Origin: Nonomuraea sp. SYSU D8015
GTDB taxonomy: Bacteria > Actinomycetota > Actinomycetes > Streptosporangiales > Streptosporangiaceae
DNA: 64,000 bases
Assembly (NCBI RefSeq): GCF_008065375.1
Contig: NZ_VJYI01000005.1
Coordinates: forward strand, 186,001 to 250,000
Reading direction: 5' to 3'
Part shown: piece by piece, positions 1-7,379 of the stretch
Layout of the letters: each line of letters opens with the position of its first letter
How positions within the stretch are numbered: the first letter of the stretch is position 1
Notes under the pieces: model-generated
Told to the model about the DNA's origin: nothing
What the model saw: the letters and a program-made list of their open reading frames with translations, nothing else
The model's database searches: none
Made by a program: the position numbers and the translations under genes

Positions 1-898
1 CCGGCCGCTCGGCTTTCCAGCCCAGCTCACGCTGGATCTTCGCGGACGAGGCGACCAGCACGGCCGGATCTCCGGGACGGCGCTCGCCCACGACGGCCGG
101 GATCTCGTGGCCGGTGACCTCGCGGCAGACCGAGATCACCTCCTGCACGGTGAACCCGCTGCCGCTGCCCAGGTTGTAGATCTTGTGCTCGCCCGGCGTG
201 ATGGCCTCCAGCGCCAGCAGGTGCGCCCGCGCCAGGTCGGCCACGTGGATGTAGTCGCGCACGCAGGTTCCGTCCGGCGTGGGGTAGTCGTTGCCGAACA
301 CGCTCACCGACGCGCGCTCGCCGGTGGCGACCTTCAGCACGTTGGGGATGAGATGGGTCTCGACGGTGTGCCGCTCGCGGAAGCGGCCGTAGGCGCCGGC
401 CACGTTGAAGTAGCGCAGGCTCACCGCGCCGAGCCCGCGGATGCGCGCGTACGCGCTCAGCGCGGTGTCCACGGCCAGCTTGGAGGCGCCGTAGGGGTTG
501 GTCGGGCGCGTCGGGTCGTCCTCCTGGATCGGGGAGCGCTCGGGCTCCCCGTACGTGGCCGCGGTCGAGGAGAACACGATCCTGCCCACGCCCTTGTCGC
601 GCATCGCGTCGAGCAGCGCCAGCGTGCCGCCGAGGTTGTTGGCCCAGTAGAGCCCCGGCTTCTCGACCGACTCGCCCACCAGGGACTTGGCCGCGAAGTG
701 CAGCACCGCGTCCACGCCGTCGAGCGCGGCGCCGGCGTCGGAAATGTCGGATTGGACAAAACGGGCACCCTCTGGGACGGCGTCCTGATGCCCGGTCGAC
801 AGGTCGTCGAGTACGGTCACGTCGTGTCCCGCCTCGATGAGCTGCGCCGCGACCACGCTGCCGACGTATCCGGCCCCTCCGGTGACCAGCAATCTCAT
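1..898 (-). CDS. galE: UDP-glucose 4-epimerase, 3' end beyond window
   Basis: Interconverts UDP-glucose and UDP-galactose in the cytoplasm (Leloir pathway, cell-wall galactose supply). The N-terminus MRLLVTGGAGYVGS carries the Rossmann GxxGxxG NAD-binding motif. Further on are the family's SSTAATYGEP segment, the catalytic YGASK (YxxxK) motif, LRYFNVAGA and the DYIHVADLA segment. About 299 codons are visible; the family is usually 320-340 residues, so only the last few dozen residues are missing at the left edge. The ATG is preceded by AGGAG with a 5-base spacer. It is divergent from the CBS-domain gene; the shared 86-bp gap holds an AT-rich palindrome. Assignment to the extended SDR/GalE family is firm; the exact sugar specificity is from similarity only. 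Confidence 0.93.
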   Translation of the reverse strand, partial: MRLLVTGGAGYVGSVVAAQLIEAGHDVTVLDDLSTGHQDAVPEGARFVQSDISDAGAALDGVDAVLHFAAKSLVGESVEKPGLYWANNLGGTLALLDAMRDKGVGRIVFSSTAATYGEPERSPIQEDDPTRPTNPYGASKLAVDTALSAYARIRGLGAVSLRYFNVAGAYGRFRERHTVETHLIPNVLKVATGERASVSVFGNDYPTPDGTCVRDYIHVADLARAHLLALEAITPGEHKIYNLGSGSGFTVQEVISVCREVTGHEIPAVVGERRPGDPAVLVASSAKIQRELGWKAERP

Positions 899-910
899 GT
901 GTGCTCCTGT

Positions 911-924
911 TCAAATATGTTTGA
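911..924. promoter_or_regulatory. AT-rich palindrome upstream of galE
   Basis: TCAAATATGTTTGA has 5-bp perfect arms (TCAAA/TTTGA) around TATG. It lies 13 bases upstream of the galE start and inside the divergent gap with the CBS-domain gene. An AT-rich dyad in such a GC-rich region is a plausible operator, but no binding protein can be named. Confidence 0.4.
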
Positions 925-984
925 TTTTGTAGGGCTTGCCCATCAGCATACGCTGGAAACTCCACGAGTACGCTGCCAACCACC

Positions 985-2298
985 ATGTTTGACACCGTCG
1001 CGGCCAACATCGCCCTGGTCCTGCTCTTCATCCTGATCGGGGGCTTCTTCGCCGCCGCCGAGATCGCGCTGGTGTCCCTCAGGGACAGCCAGGTGCGCAA
1101 GCTCGCCGTCCGGGGCCGCCGGGGCGAGCGCGTGGCCAAGCTCGCCCGCGATCCCAACCGCTTCCTGTCCGCCGTGCAGATCGGCGTGACCGTGGCCACC
1201 ATGCTGTCGGCCGCGTTCGGCGCCGACCGGCTGGCCGCGCAGCTCGTGCCCGTGCTCGAAGGGTGGCGCGTGCCCGGGGCCGTGTCTCCCGTGCTCGCGC
1301 TCGTGCTCGTGACGCTGGCCATCTCGTACGTGTCGCTCGTTCTCGGCGAGCTCGCGCCCAAGCGCCTGGCCCTGCAGCGGGCCGAGGGGCTGTCGCTGGT
1401 CGTGGCACCCTTCCTGGACTCGATCGCCACCCTGTCGCGCCCGATCATCTGGATGCTGTCGAAGTCCAGCGACGTCATCGTCAGGCTGCTCGGCGGCAAC
1501 CCGGCGGCCGACCGCGAGGAGGTCACCACCGAGGAACTGCGCGAGATGGTCGTCGGGCACACCGAACTGACCGCCGACGAGCGAAAGGTCATCGCCGAGG
1601 TCTTCGCCGCCGGCAAACGGCAGCTCAGAGAGGTGATGCTGCCGCGTACCGAGGTCGATTTCATGGAGGCCGACACGCCCCTCGCCGAGGCGGCCCGGCT
1701 GGCCGCCACGCTCCCGCACTCCCGCTTCCCCGTCTACCGCGAGTCATACGACGAGGTCATCGGCTTCGTCCACGTACGCGACCTGCTCGATCCCGAGCTC
1801 GCCGGCCGCACGGAGCCGATCAGCGCGGTCGTGCCCATCCGCGCCGCCAAGTTCGTGCCCGCCTCCAAACGCCTGCTCAGCACGCTCAACGAGATGCGCG
1901 ACGAGGGCCAGCACCTGGCCATCGTGGTGGACGAATACGGCGGCACGGCCGGCATCGTCACCATGGAAGACCTCGTCGAGGAGCTGATCGGCGACATCAG
2001 GGACGAGTACGACCTCGAGGAGAACGTCGTGGTCCTGCCCGCCGGCGAGATCGAGATCGACGGCCTGACGAACCTCAACGACTTCGCCACCGAGACCGGC
2101 ATCCGGCTGCCCGACGGCCCCTACGAGACGCTGGGCGGGTTCGTGATGGCCATGCTGGGCCACGTGCCCGTCATCGGCGAGAGCGTGGAGATCCCGGGCT
2201 TCGAGCTGACCGTCACCGAGCTCGACGGGCGCCGTACCGCCAGGGTGAGAGTGAAACGCCGGCCGGTCGCCGAGTCGCCGCCCGAGCTGGATTCCTGA
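985..2298 (+). CDS. CNNM/CBS-domain membrane protein (HlyC/CorC family)
   Basis: A 437-residue membrane protein of the so-called hemolysin C/CorC family, implicated in divalent cation (Mg2+/Co2+) efflux or homeostasis. Three parts are visible: a DUF21/CNNM membrane domain (about 1-180) with hydrophobic segments starting at NIALVLLFILIGGFFAAAE and SPVLALVLVTLAISY; a CBS pair (about 200-320) with the signature MLPRTEVDFMEAD and VVDEYGGTAGIVTMEDLVEE; and a C-terminal CorC_HlyC domain (about 340-425) with the conserved LPDGPYETLGGFVM. It is followed 14 bases later by trpS and probably cotranscribed. The substrate is not determinable from sequence. Confidence 0.92.
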   Translation: MFDTVAANIALVLLFILIGGFFAAAEIALVSLRDSQVRKLAVRGRRGERVAKLARDPNRFLSAVQIGVTVATMLSAAFGADRLAAQLVPVLEGWRVPGAVSPVLALVLVTLAISYVSLVLGELAPKRLALQRAEGLSLVVAPFLDSIATLSRPIIWMLSKSSDVIVRLLGGNPAADREEVTTEELREMVVGHTELTADERKVIAEVFAAGKRQLREVMLPRTEVDFMEADTPLAEAARLAATLPHSRFPVYRESYDEVIGFVHVRDLLDPELAGRTEPISAVVPIRAAKFVPASKRLLSTLNEMRDEGQHLAIVVDEYGGTAGIVTMEDLVEELIGDIRDEYDLEENVVVLPAGEIEIDGLTNLNDFATETGIRLPDGPYETLGGFVMAMLGHVPVIGESVEIPGFELTVTELDGRRTARVRVKRRPVAESPPELDS

Positions 2299-2312
2299 CA
2301 CAATTGCCTGCT

Positions 2313-3317
2313 ATGGCCAGACCTCGTGTACTCTCCGGCATCCAGCCCACCGCGGACTCCTTCCACCTGGGCAATTACCTGGGTGCGGTTCGCCAGTGGG
2401 TCACCATGCAGGAGACCCACGACGCCTTCTACTGCGTGGTCGACCTCCACGCGATCACCGTGCCGACCGAGCCCGCCGCCCTGCGCCGGCGCAGCCGCGT
2501 GGCCGCCGCACAGCTCTTCGCCGCCGGGCTCGATCCCGAGCGGTCCACCGTCTTCGTGCAGTCGCACGTACGCGAGCACACCGAGCTCGCCTGGATCCTG
2601 ATCTGCCTCACCGGCATGGGCGAGGCGGGCAGGATGACCCAGTTCAAGGACAAGTCGGCCAAGTTCGGGGAGAGCGCGGCCAGTGTCGGGCTGTTCACCT
2701 ACCCGATCCTGCAGGCCGCCGACATCCTGCTCTACCAGGCCAACGCGGTGCCCGTGGGGGCCGACCAGAAGCAGCACCTCGAGCTGACGCGCGACCTCGG
2801 CCAGCGCTTCAACCACCGCTTCGGCGACACGTTCACGCTGCCCGAGCCGTACATCCTCAAGGAGGTCGAGAAGATCACCGACCTCCAGGACCCGACGGCG
2901 AAGATGTCCAAGTCGTCGTCCAGCCCGGCCGGGATCCTCGACGTCCTGGAGCAGCCGGGGCCGCTGCGGAAGAAGATCATGCGGGCGGTCACGGACACCG
3001 GGACGGAGGTCCTCTTCGATGAGGAGAACAAACCCGGCATCTCCAACCTGCTCCGCATCCTGTCCGCGCTGACCGGCACGCCCATTCCCGAGCTGGTCGC
3101 CCGCTATGCCGGGCAGGGGTACGGCACGTTCAAGAAGGACGTGGCGGAGGCCGTCATCGAGACCTTCGCGCCGATCAGGGAACGCACGGAGAAGCTGCTG
3201 TCCAACGAGGCCGAGCTGGATCGGATGCTCGCCATCGGGGCGGAGCGGGCGTCGGCCGTGGCCAAGGAGACCATGGCCCAGGTCCGCGACCGCGTCGGCT
3301 TCCTCCCCAAGCTCTGA
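2313..3317 (+). CDS. trpS: Tryptophanyl-tRNA synthetase
   Basis: Charges tRNA-Trp with tryptophan using ATP; class I aminoacyl-tRNA synthetase, cytoplasmic. The 334-residue length is typical. The N-terminus RVLSGIQPTADSFHLGNYLG contains the HIGH-type signature (HLGN), and TAKMSKSSSS is the KMSKS loop that binds ATP. The ATG at 2313 fits the usual N-terminus MARPRVLSG; the frame stays open far upstream inside the preceding gene, but nothing upstream resembles TrpS. Actinomycetes sometimes carry a second, antibiotic-resistant TrpS; this sequence alone does not tell which one this is. Confidence 0.96.
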   Translation: MARPRVLSGIQPTADSFHLGNYLGAVRQWVTMQETHDAFYCVVDLHAITVPTEPAALRRRSRVAAAQLFAAGLDPERSTVFVQSHVREHTELAWILICLTGMGEAGRMTQFKDKSAKFGESAASVGLFTYPILQAADILLYQANAVPVGADQKQHLELTRDLGQRFNHRFGDTFTLPEPYILKEVEKITDLQDPTAKMSKSSSSPAGILDVLEQPGPLRKKIMRAVTDTGTEVLFDEENKPGISNLLRILSALTGTPIPELVARYAGQGYGTFKKDVAEAVIETFAPIRERTEKLLSNEAELDRMLAIGAERASAVAKETMAQVRDRVGFLPKL

Positions 3318-3690
3318 TCGCCGCCCGGGTCCTCCCACCAGGCCCCTGACGCCGCCCGGCACCGCCCTGTCGCCGGTGCGGCCGGCGCGCCCCGTGACCG
3401 CTCGGCCGGTGGGGTCGAGGTCGTGCAGGGTGGCGCACCGGCACGTGGCATGGGTTGTCCCGGGGCGGCGCACCCGCGACCGTGGCGTCGGGTCTGGGCG
3501 CGCACATGCACCTGGCACGCCGGCCGATGAGTGCCGGGCTGTCGGAGGCCGCGTTGCGGGTGGTGCGCGGCCGGTGGGGGTGAAGTCGTGGTGGGCAGCG
3601 CCCGCGCGTGGCAGGGGCCGCATTCAGGCGGCAGCGCCTGCGCGTGGCACGGTCGTCTCCAGGCGGCGCGGACACGACACCCGGTGGGTG
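3318..3690. other. 373-bp gap without a gene; imperfect tandem repeat inside
   Basis: This stretch separates the convergent ends of trpS and the VOC gene. Several frames are open, but they are artefacts of GC content: none has a ribosome-binding site or a recognisable protein. It holds an imperfect tandem duplication of about 36 bp (3594-3629 and 3630-3664), each unit starting GGCAGCGCC and ending CAGGC. No convincing U-tailed terminator was seen. Confidence 0.6.
3594..3664. repeat. Imperfect 36/35-bp tandem repeat
   Basis: The two units share GGCAGCGCC(C/T)GCGCGTGGCA at the start and CAGGC at the end and differ in the middle. The repeat is non-coding and lies between convergent genes. It is comparable to the duplications at 32275-32375 and 51976-52043. 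Confidence 0.6.
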
Positions 3691-4401
3691 TCAGGGGTGG
3701 AGGTCGGTGGTCAGTTCGGCGGCGGTGGTGAGGTCCTTGGTGAGGGACTCGCGTTCCGCCGGGGTCAGGTCCATCGCCTGCACCTCGGCCAGCAGCGCCG
3801 CCGCGCCCTCGCGATCCCCCGTACGCACCCGCAGCTCCGCCAGGTACACCAGGGCAGGCAGCCGCTGGGCGGGCGGCGCGTCGGCGTGGCGGGCGAGCCC
3901 GTTCTCCAGCACGCGGATCCCCGCGGCCTCGTCCCCGTGTGAGTCGGCCTGGCGGGCGGCCGCGGCCACCACCCGCGCCAGCCGCCCCTCCGAAGGGTCG
4001 GGCTCGTCGAACTCGTCCTTGTGCCTGGTGATCCGCAGCCAGTTCCCGCCGGGGTCGACCACCATGAACCCGCCCGCGGTGCCCTGCATGCGCCGCGGCC
4101 GGGTCATCCGCGGGATCCCGGACACCGGGACCTTGCCGAACGCCGCCCGCAGCCCGGCGGCGAACGATTTGTGGAGCGCCTCCGTGTCGTCGACCTTCAC
4201 GATCACGTTTCCCATGGACTCGGCGGGGTCGAACTCGGGGACGCCGAACAGGTGCACCTCGATCCCGCCGCGGCGGACGGCGGCGTACGGGTTGGGGCGT
4301 TCCTGGCGGTAGGTGACGTCGAACCCGAGCGCCGTGTAGAAGGGCAGGACGTCGTCGAGATAGCGGCAGGGCAGGCAGGGAATGACCGTCTCGGTGCGCA
4401 T
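3691..4401 (-). CDS. VOC (glyoxalase/bleomycin-resistance fold) protein with helical C-terminal extension
   Basis: A 236-residue protein. Residues 1-120 form a VOC domain of the bleomycin-resistance/lactoylglutathione-lyase fold (CLPCRYLDDVLPFYTALGFDV at the start, then EVHLFG and the closing GGFMVVDPGGNWLRI). Residues 125-236 are an alpha-helical, TPR-like tail (ALVYLAELRVRTGDREGAAALLAEVQAM). VOC proteins bind drugs or act as metal-dependent lyases or dioxygenases; function here is unknown. It is divergent from a TetR regulator across a 48-bp gap with a 16-bp palindrome, so it is probably that regulator's target. The ATG at 4401 starts right at the VOC fold. Confidence 0.85.
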   Translation of the reverse strand: MRTETVIPCLPCRYLDDVLPFYTALGFDVTYRQERPNPYAAVRRGGIEVHLFGVPEFDPAESMGNVIVKVDDTEALHKSFAAGLRAAFGKVPVSGIPRMTRPRRMQGTAGGFMVVDPGGNWLRITRHKDEFDEPDPSEGRLARVVAAAARQADSHGDEAAGIRVLENGLARHADAPPAQRLPALVYLAELRVRTGDREGAAALLAEVQAMDLTPAERESLTKDLTTAAELTTDLHP

Positions 4402-4404
4402 GAA

Positions 4405-4420
4405 AACATCGTACGCTGTT
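4405..4420. promoter_or_regulatory. Near-perfect 16-bp palindrome, likely TetR operator
   Basis: AACATCGTACGCTGTT matches its own reverse complement at 14 of 16 positions, centred on CGTACG. It occupies the 48-bp divergent gap between the VOC gene and the tetR gene, four bases from the VOC start, where TetR-family operators usually lie. Binding by the neighbouring regulator is an inference. Confidence 0.65.
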
Positions 4421-4449
4421 CGGAGTATTTGTCGCAGGGGGATTTCCTG

Positions 4450-5214
4450 ATGGAGTACGCGGGACGCGGTGACCCGGCGCGCACGATGGCGCTGCTCTGG
4501 GACGGGCTGCCGACCCCACGGCGCGGGCCGCGGCAACGGCTGGAGTTGTCGCGCATCGTCGACGCCGCCATCGCCCAAGCCGACCGCGCCGGTCCGGCCG
4601 CCCTGTCGATGCGGGCGCTCGCGCAGGAGCTGGGCATCGGCACCGCGTCGCTGTACACGTACGTGCCGGGCAAGGCCGAACTGCTGGAGCTGATGGTCGA
4701 GCGCGTCGTGGGCAACCAGCCCCTTCCCGACGCCGCGGCCGGGTGGCGGGCGGGGCTGCGCGACGTGGCCGGCTCCGACCTGGCGGCATACCGGACTCAT
4801 CCGTGGTTGCTGCAGGTGTCCACCGTGCGCACCGTGTTCGGCCCGAACGTCCTCGCCCGCTACGAGGCCACCCTCGCCCTGCTCGACGGGCACGGCCTGG
4901 CCGCGGCCGACGTCGTGGGCTGCGTGGCGGCCGTGGAGGCGTACACGCGGGGCGCGGCGTCGGCGGTCGTCGAGGCCGAGCAGGCGCCCGCGCAGACCGG
5001 GAGCAGCGACGACGAGTGGTGGGAGCGGCAGGTGCCGTTCCTGGAGGAACGCATGAACGGGCGCTTCCCGCTGTTCTCGGCGCTGGAGGAGGCGGGGGCG
5101 TTCGCCGTGTCGGACACGACGCTGCCGTACACGGTGCAGCGGGCCCTCGACCGCTTCGCCTTCGGCCTCGACCTGCTCCTCGACGCGATCGGCGCCCGGA
5201 TCACGGCGGCCTGA
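4450..5214 (+). CDS. TetR/AcrR-family regulator with TetR-type C-terminal domain
   Basis: A 254-residue one-component repressor. The DNA-binding helix-turn-helix lies at about 28-75 (RIVDAAIAQADRAG, then SMRALAQELGIGTASLYTYVPGKAELLELM). The rest is the ligand-binding helical domain of the TetR_C type, with the typical HPWLLQVS and the late FGLDLLLDAI. An about 25-residue extension precedes the HTH (ARTMALLWDGLPTPRRGPRQ), which is normal for this subgroup. It probably represses itself and the divergent VOC gene through the palindrome at 4405-4420. The inducer is unknown. Confidence 0.92.
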   Translation: MEYAGRGDPARTMALLWDGLPTPRRGPRQRLELSRIVDAAIAQADRAGPAALSMRALAQELGIGTASLYTYVPGKAELLELMVERVVGNQPLPDAAAGWRAGLRDVAGSDLAAYRTHPWLLQVSTVRTVFGPNVLARYEATLALLDGHGLAAADVVGCVAAVEAYTRGAASAVVEAEQAPAQTGSSDDEWWERQVPFLEERMNGRFPLFSALEEAGAFAVSDTTLPYTVQRALDRFAFGLDLLLDAIGARITAA

Positions 5215-5221
5215 CGCCGAA

Positions 5222-5254
5222 CCGCCGCCGCACGTCGGGAACGTGGCGGCGGCG
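5222..5254. terminator. GC-rich stem-loop between convergent genes
   Basis: CCGCCGCCGCACGT (5222-5235) can pair with ACGTGGCGGCGGCG (5241-5254) with a two-base bulge. It sits between the stops of the tetR gene and the small protein gene and could serve both. It has no T-tract, so it is a candidate only. Confidence 0.4.
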
Positions 5255-5274
5255 GGCCGACCAAGGCGTCTCGG

Positions 5275-5469
5275 TCACCGTACCCGGGTGGCCCGGTGGA
5301 TCCTCAGGATCGCGCGGAGGGCGGCCAGGCTCGGCCGGGTGAACCGGATGTCGCCGTGAACGGCGGTCCACCCGGAATGGTCTCGCTCGAAAGACCACCC
5401 CGGGAACTCCCTCATGGCTTCCTGCAGTAGTCGTTCCATGACGAAATCGGCACTCGGCGCTGTGGTCAT
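5275..5469 (-). CDS. Small protein downstream of XRE regulator
   Basis: A 64-residue protein starting MTTAPSADFVMERLLQEAMR and ending in a basic helix (AALRAILRIHRATRVR). It has no transmembrane segment or cysteine motif. Short genes beside XRE regulators are common in actinomycetes (for example the WhiJ/DUF397 pairs). This one is not a recognisable DUF397, but its position on the same strand 89 bases downstream of the regulator, with a palindrome in between, fits such a pair. I do not recognise the family; it is likely real because of context and amino-acid composition. Confidence 0.55.
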   Translation of the reverse strand: MTTAPSADFVMERLLQEAMREFPGWSFERDHSGWTAVHGDIRFTRPSLAALRAILRIHRATRVR

Positions 5470-5539
5470 GAACGCAGAGTGGCATCAGAACGCCGGTCCG
5501 TGACGAACTCAAGCGACAGAACTCCTCGTTCGCAAACTC

Positions 5540-5554
5540 CGAACTCTCAGTTCG
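5540..5554. promoter_or_regulatory. 15-bp perfect palindrome between XRE regulator and small gene
   Basis: CGAACTCTCAGTTCG has 6-bp perfect arms (CGAACT/AGTTCG) around CTC. It lies just past the XRE gene's stop and 71 bases upstream of the small protein start. Further GAACTC copies at about 5503 and 5517 suggest an operator region controlled by the adjacent XRE protein. Confidence 0.5.
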
Positions 5555-5558
5555 CGGG

Positions 5559-6749
5559 TCAGTTCAGGATGCCGTGGCGCTCGGCGAGCTGGCGGACCTC
5601 CGGCGCCCAGGACGGCCGCGCCCGCCGCGCCAAAGACCGGACCATCTCTCTCAGCAACAGCTTGTGGTCCAGCTCCTCGGGGCTCTCCCGATCGATCCGC
5701 AACAGGTGGAGCAGGCTCGCGGCGTCGTCGCCGAGGTCCTCGCACGCGCGGGCGACCTGCCCCAGGTGGGTGGTGCGCCGCTCGATGGACGGAGTGTGGC
5801 GCAGGTCGATGTCGTCGGCGATGCGCAGCACGTCCTCGGGGCGGCCGACGTCGCTCTCGATGCTGGCCATGTGGATGGCGACGTTGGTGGGCCCGAAGAA
5901 GGCCAGGTCGTAGACGTCCGAGGTGTCCCGCACCCGCTCGGCGAGCTGTGTCGCGGGCCCGCGTACCCGCTCCCTGGCCTGGTCGTCGTCGCCCGAGCGG
6001 GCCTCGCCGACGGCGGCGAGCAGGTGCAGCGCGCCGAGCGCCTTGACGTGCCGCTCGTCGCCGTCGGCGACGTGCGGCTCGAGGAGTTCGAGGCCGCGCC
6101 GCGCGACGTCGTACGCGATCTGGTGCATGTCGTCCGACAGCATGGACTGCCCGAGGCTCCAGTACGCCCAAGCGATCATCAGCGGATTTTCGGACTCCTC
6201 GGCGAAGCGCATGGCCCGGTCCGCCGCGAGGTGCGCGAGGTCCACCCGCCGCAGGTGCTTGAGCACGCCCCTGGCCAGCATGTACGCGTCCGTCGCCACG
6301 CCGCACGCCTGCGGGGTGCCCTCGGCCGCCACGCTCTCGGCATCGGTGACCAGGGACGGCAGCTCCGCCATGAGGATCGAGTAGCGCCGCGTCGAGGTGA
6401 ACCAGGCATTGCGGGCGGCCGCCACCCGCTCGGCCAGTTGCTCGGCGTCGGGCGGCTCGATGTCGGGGGAGAGGGAGCGGCTGGTGAACAGAGCGCGCTC
6501 GATGTCGCTGATCTGCGGCCTGCTGGGCTCGTGCGAGTCGCGCGGGGTCTCTCCTAACAGCACGGCGGTGCGCACGCCCAGCACTTTGGCGATCTCCCGC
6601 AGCAGCGGGAGCGACGGCGTGCGCTTGCCGTGCTCGATCAGTTCGATGTGCCGTGCGGTGCATCCTGACTGGGTCGCCAGCGCGGTGGTGCTCATGCCTC
6701 TTCGTTCGCGCTGGAGTCTGATCATCTGACCGGTGCTGATTTCGGTCAT
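5559..6749 (-). CDS. XRE-family helix-turn-helix regulator with TPR-like C-terminus
   Basis: A 396-residue regulator. Residues 7-70 form a Cro/CI-type HTH (MIRLQRERRGMSTTALATQS, then CTARHIELIEHGKRTPSL). The remaining about 300 residues are helical repeats of TPR type (for example MIAWAYWSLGQSMLSDDMHQ and HVKALGALHLLAAVGEARSG). This layout occurs in many actinomycete developmental and metabolic regulators. The downstream small gene and the 5540-5554 palindrome are its likely targets. The signal it senses is unknown. Confidence 0.88.
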   Translation of the reverse strand: MTEISTGQMIRLQRERRGMSTTALATQSGCTARHIELIEHGKRTPSLPLLREIAKVLGVRTAVLLGETPRDSHEPSRPQISDIERALFTSRSLSPDIEPPDAEQLAERVAAARNAWFTSTRRYSILMAELPSLVTDAESVAAEGTPQACGVATDAYMLARGVLKHLRRVDLAHLAADRAMRFAEESENPLMIAWAYWSLGQSMLSDDMHQIAYDVARRGLELLEPHVADGDERHVKALGALHLLAAVGEARSGDDDQARERVRGPATQLAERVRDTSDVYDLAFFGPTNVAIHMASIESDVGRPEDVLRIADDIDLRHTPSIERRTTHLGQVARACEDLGDDAASLLHLLRIDRESPEELDHKLLLREMVRSLARRARPSWAPEVRQLAERHGILN

Positions 6750-6829
6750 GGGCGTGACGCCTCCTGGCTCGGTCGTAACACCGACAGGCTAGGGCTCCAG
6801 CAGGGGCCCTGCCATGGTTTCTGCCCAGG

Positions 6830-7288
6830 TCAGGAACGTGAAAGATGCTCAAAAAGGCGGCCCAGAAAGTCCGTCAGCTGCTCGCGTTCCGGTTGGGTGA
6901 GGGGCGCCAGAAGGTCGTCCTGGAGTGAGGCGATCAGCTTGTCGAGGCGGCGCAGATGCCGGCGGCCCTGCTCGGTGACGGTGACGACGTTGCGGCGGCG
7001 GTCGGCGGGGTCGGGCGCGCGCTCGACGAAGCCGCGTTCGGCCAGCTCGTTGATGACGGCGACCAGGTCGCTGCGGTAGATGCCGGTGCGTCTGCTCAGC
7101 TCCGCCTGGCTGGCGGGGCCCGACTCGCGCAGCGCCACGAGCGCCGCGTAGTGCCACTTGCGGGCGTCGGCGCGGGCCAGCCCTTCGCTCACCAGCCGGT
7201 CGGCCTGCATCGCGACCAGCGACAACAGCCGGCTGGGCAGGGCCCGCAGCGGGGCGGGGGTCTCCTGCGCGTCCATGGGGTCCGTCAT
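6830..7288 (-). CDS. MarR-family regulator next to haloalkane-dehalogenase-like hydrolase
   Basis: A 152-residue MarR repressor with a winged HTH (QAELSRRTGIYRSDLVAVINELAERGFVER in the middle, then the wing DPADRRRNVVTVTEQGRRHL). The frame is open for 34 more codons upstream, but the ATG at 7288 (MTDPMDAQETP) keeps the operators at 7310-7367 non-coding, so I chose it. It is divergent from the hydrolase gene across 91 bases holding three related palindromes. It probably represses both genes; the inducer is unknown. Confidence 0.9.
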   Translation of the reverse strand: MTDPMDAQETPAPLRALPSRLLSLVAMQADRLVSEGLARADARKWHYAALVALRESGPASQAELSRRTGIYRSDLVAVINELAERGFVERAPDPADRRRNVVTVTEQGRRHLRRLDKLIASLQDDLLAPLTQPEREQLTDFLGRLFEHLSRS

Positions 7289-7309
7289 GCCGGCGATCCT
7301 ATCCCGTTG

Positions 7310-7367
7310 CGTTAGTGGCACTAACGATGTAGGTTCGTTAGTGCCATAAACGTTAGTCAAACGAACG
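7310..7367. promoter_or_regulatory. Triple MarR-type operator
   Basis: Three 17-bp sites share the half-site CGTTAGT. CGTTAGTGGCACTAACG at 7310-7326 is a perfect palindrome. CGTTAGTGCCATAAACG at 7336-7352 and CGTTAGTCAAACGAACG at 7351-7367 are imperfect copies, the last two overlapping by two bases. They fill the gap between the divergent marR and hydrolase genes and would cover both promoters. Confidence 0.78.
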
Positions 7368-7379
7368 AATGGATGTGTC

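Noticed and set aside
27..1709. Minus-strand open frame of 560 codons across galE and the CBS gene
   Set aside because: It is antisense to the CBS-domain gene for most of its length, and the galE part is read in the wrong frame; composition is Arg/Ala-rich as in GC-driven false frames.
3104..4789. Minus-strand frame of 561 codons over the trpS end, the gap and the VOC gene
   Set aside because: Pro/Arg-rich with no family features; the VOC fold is read in another frame in the same place.
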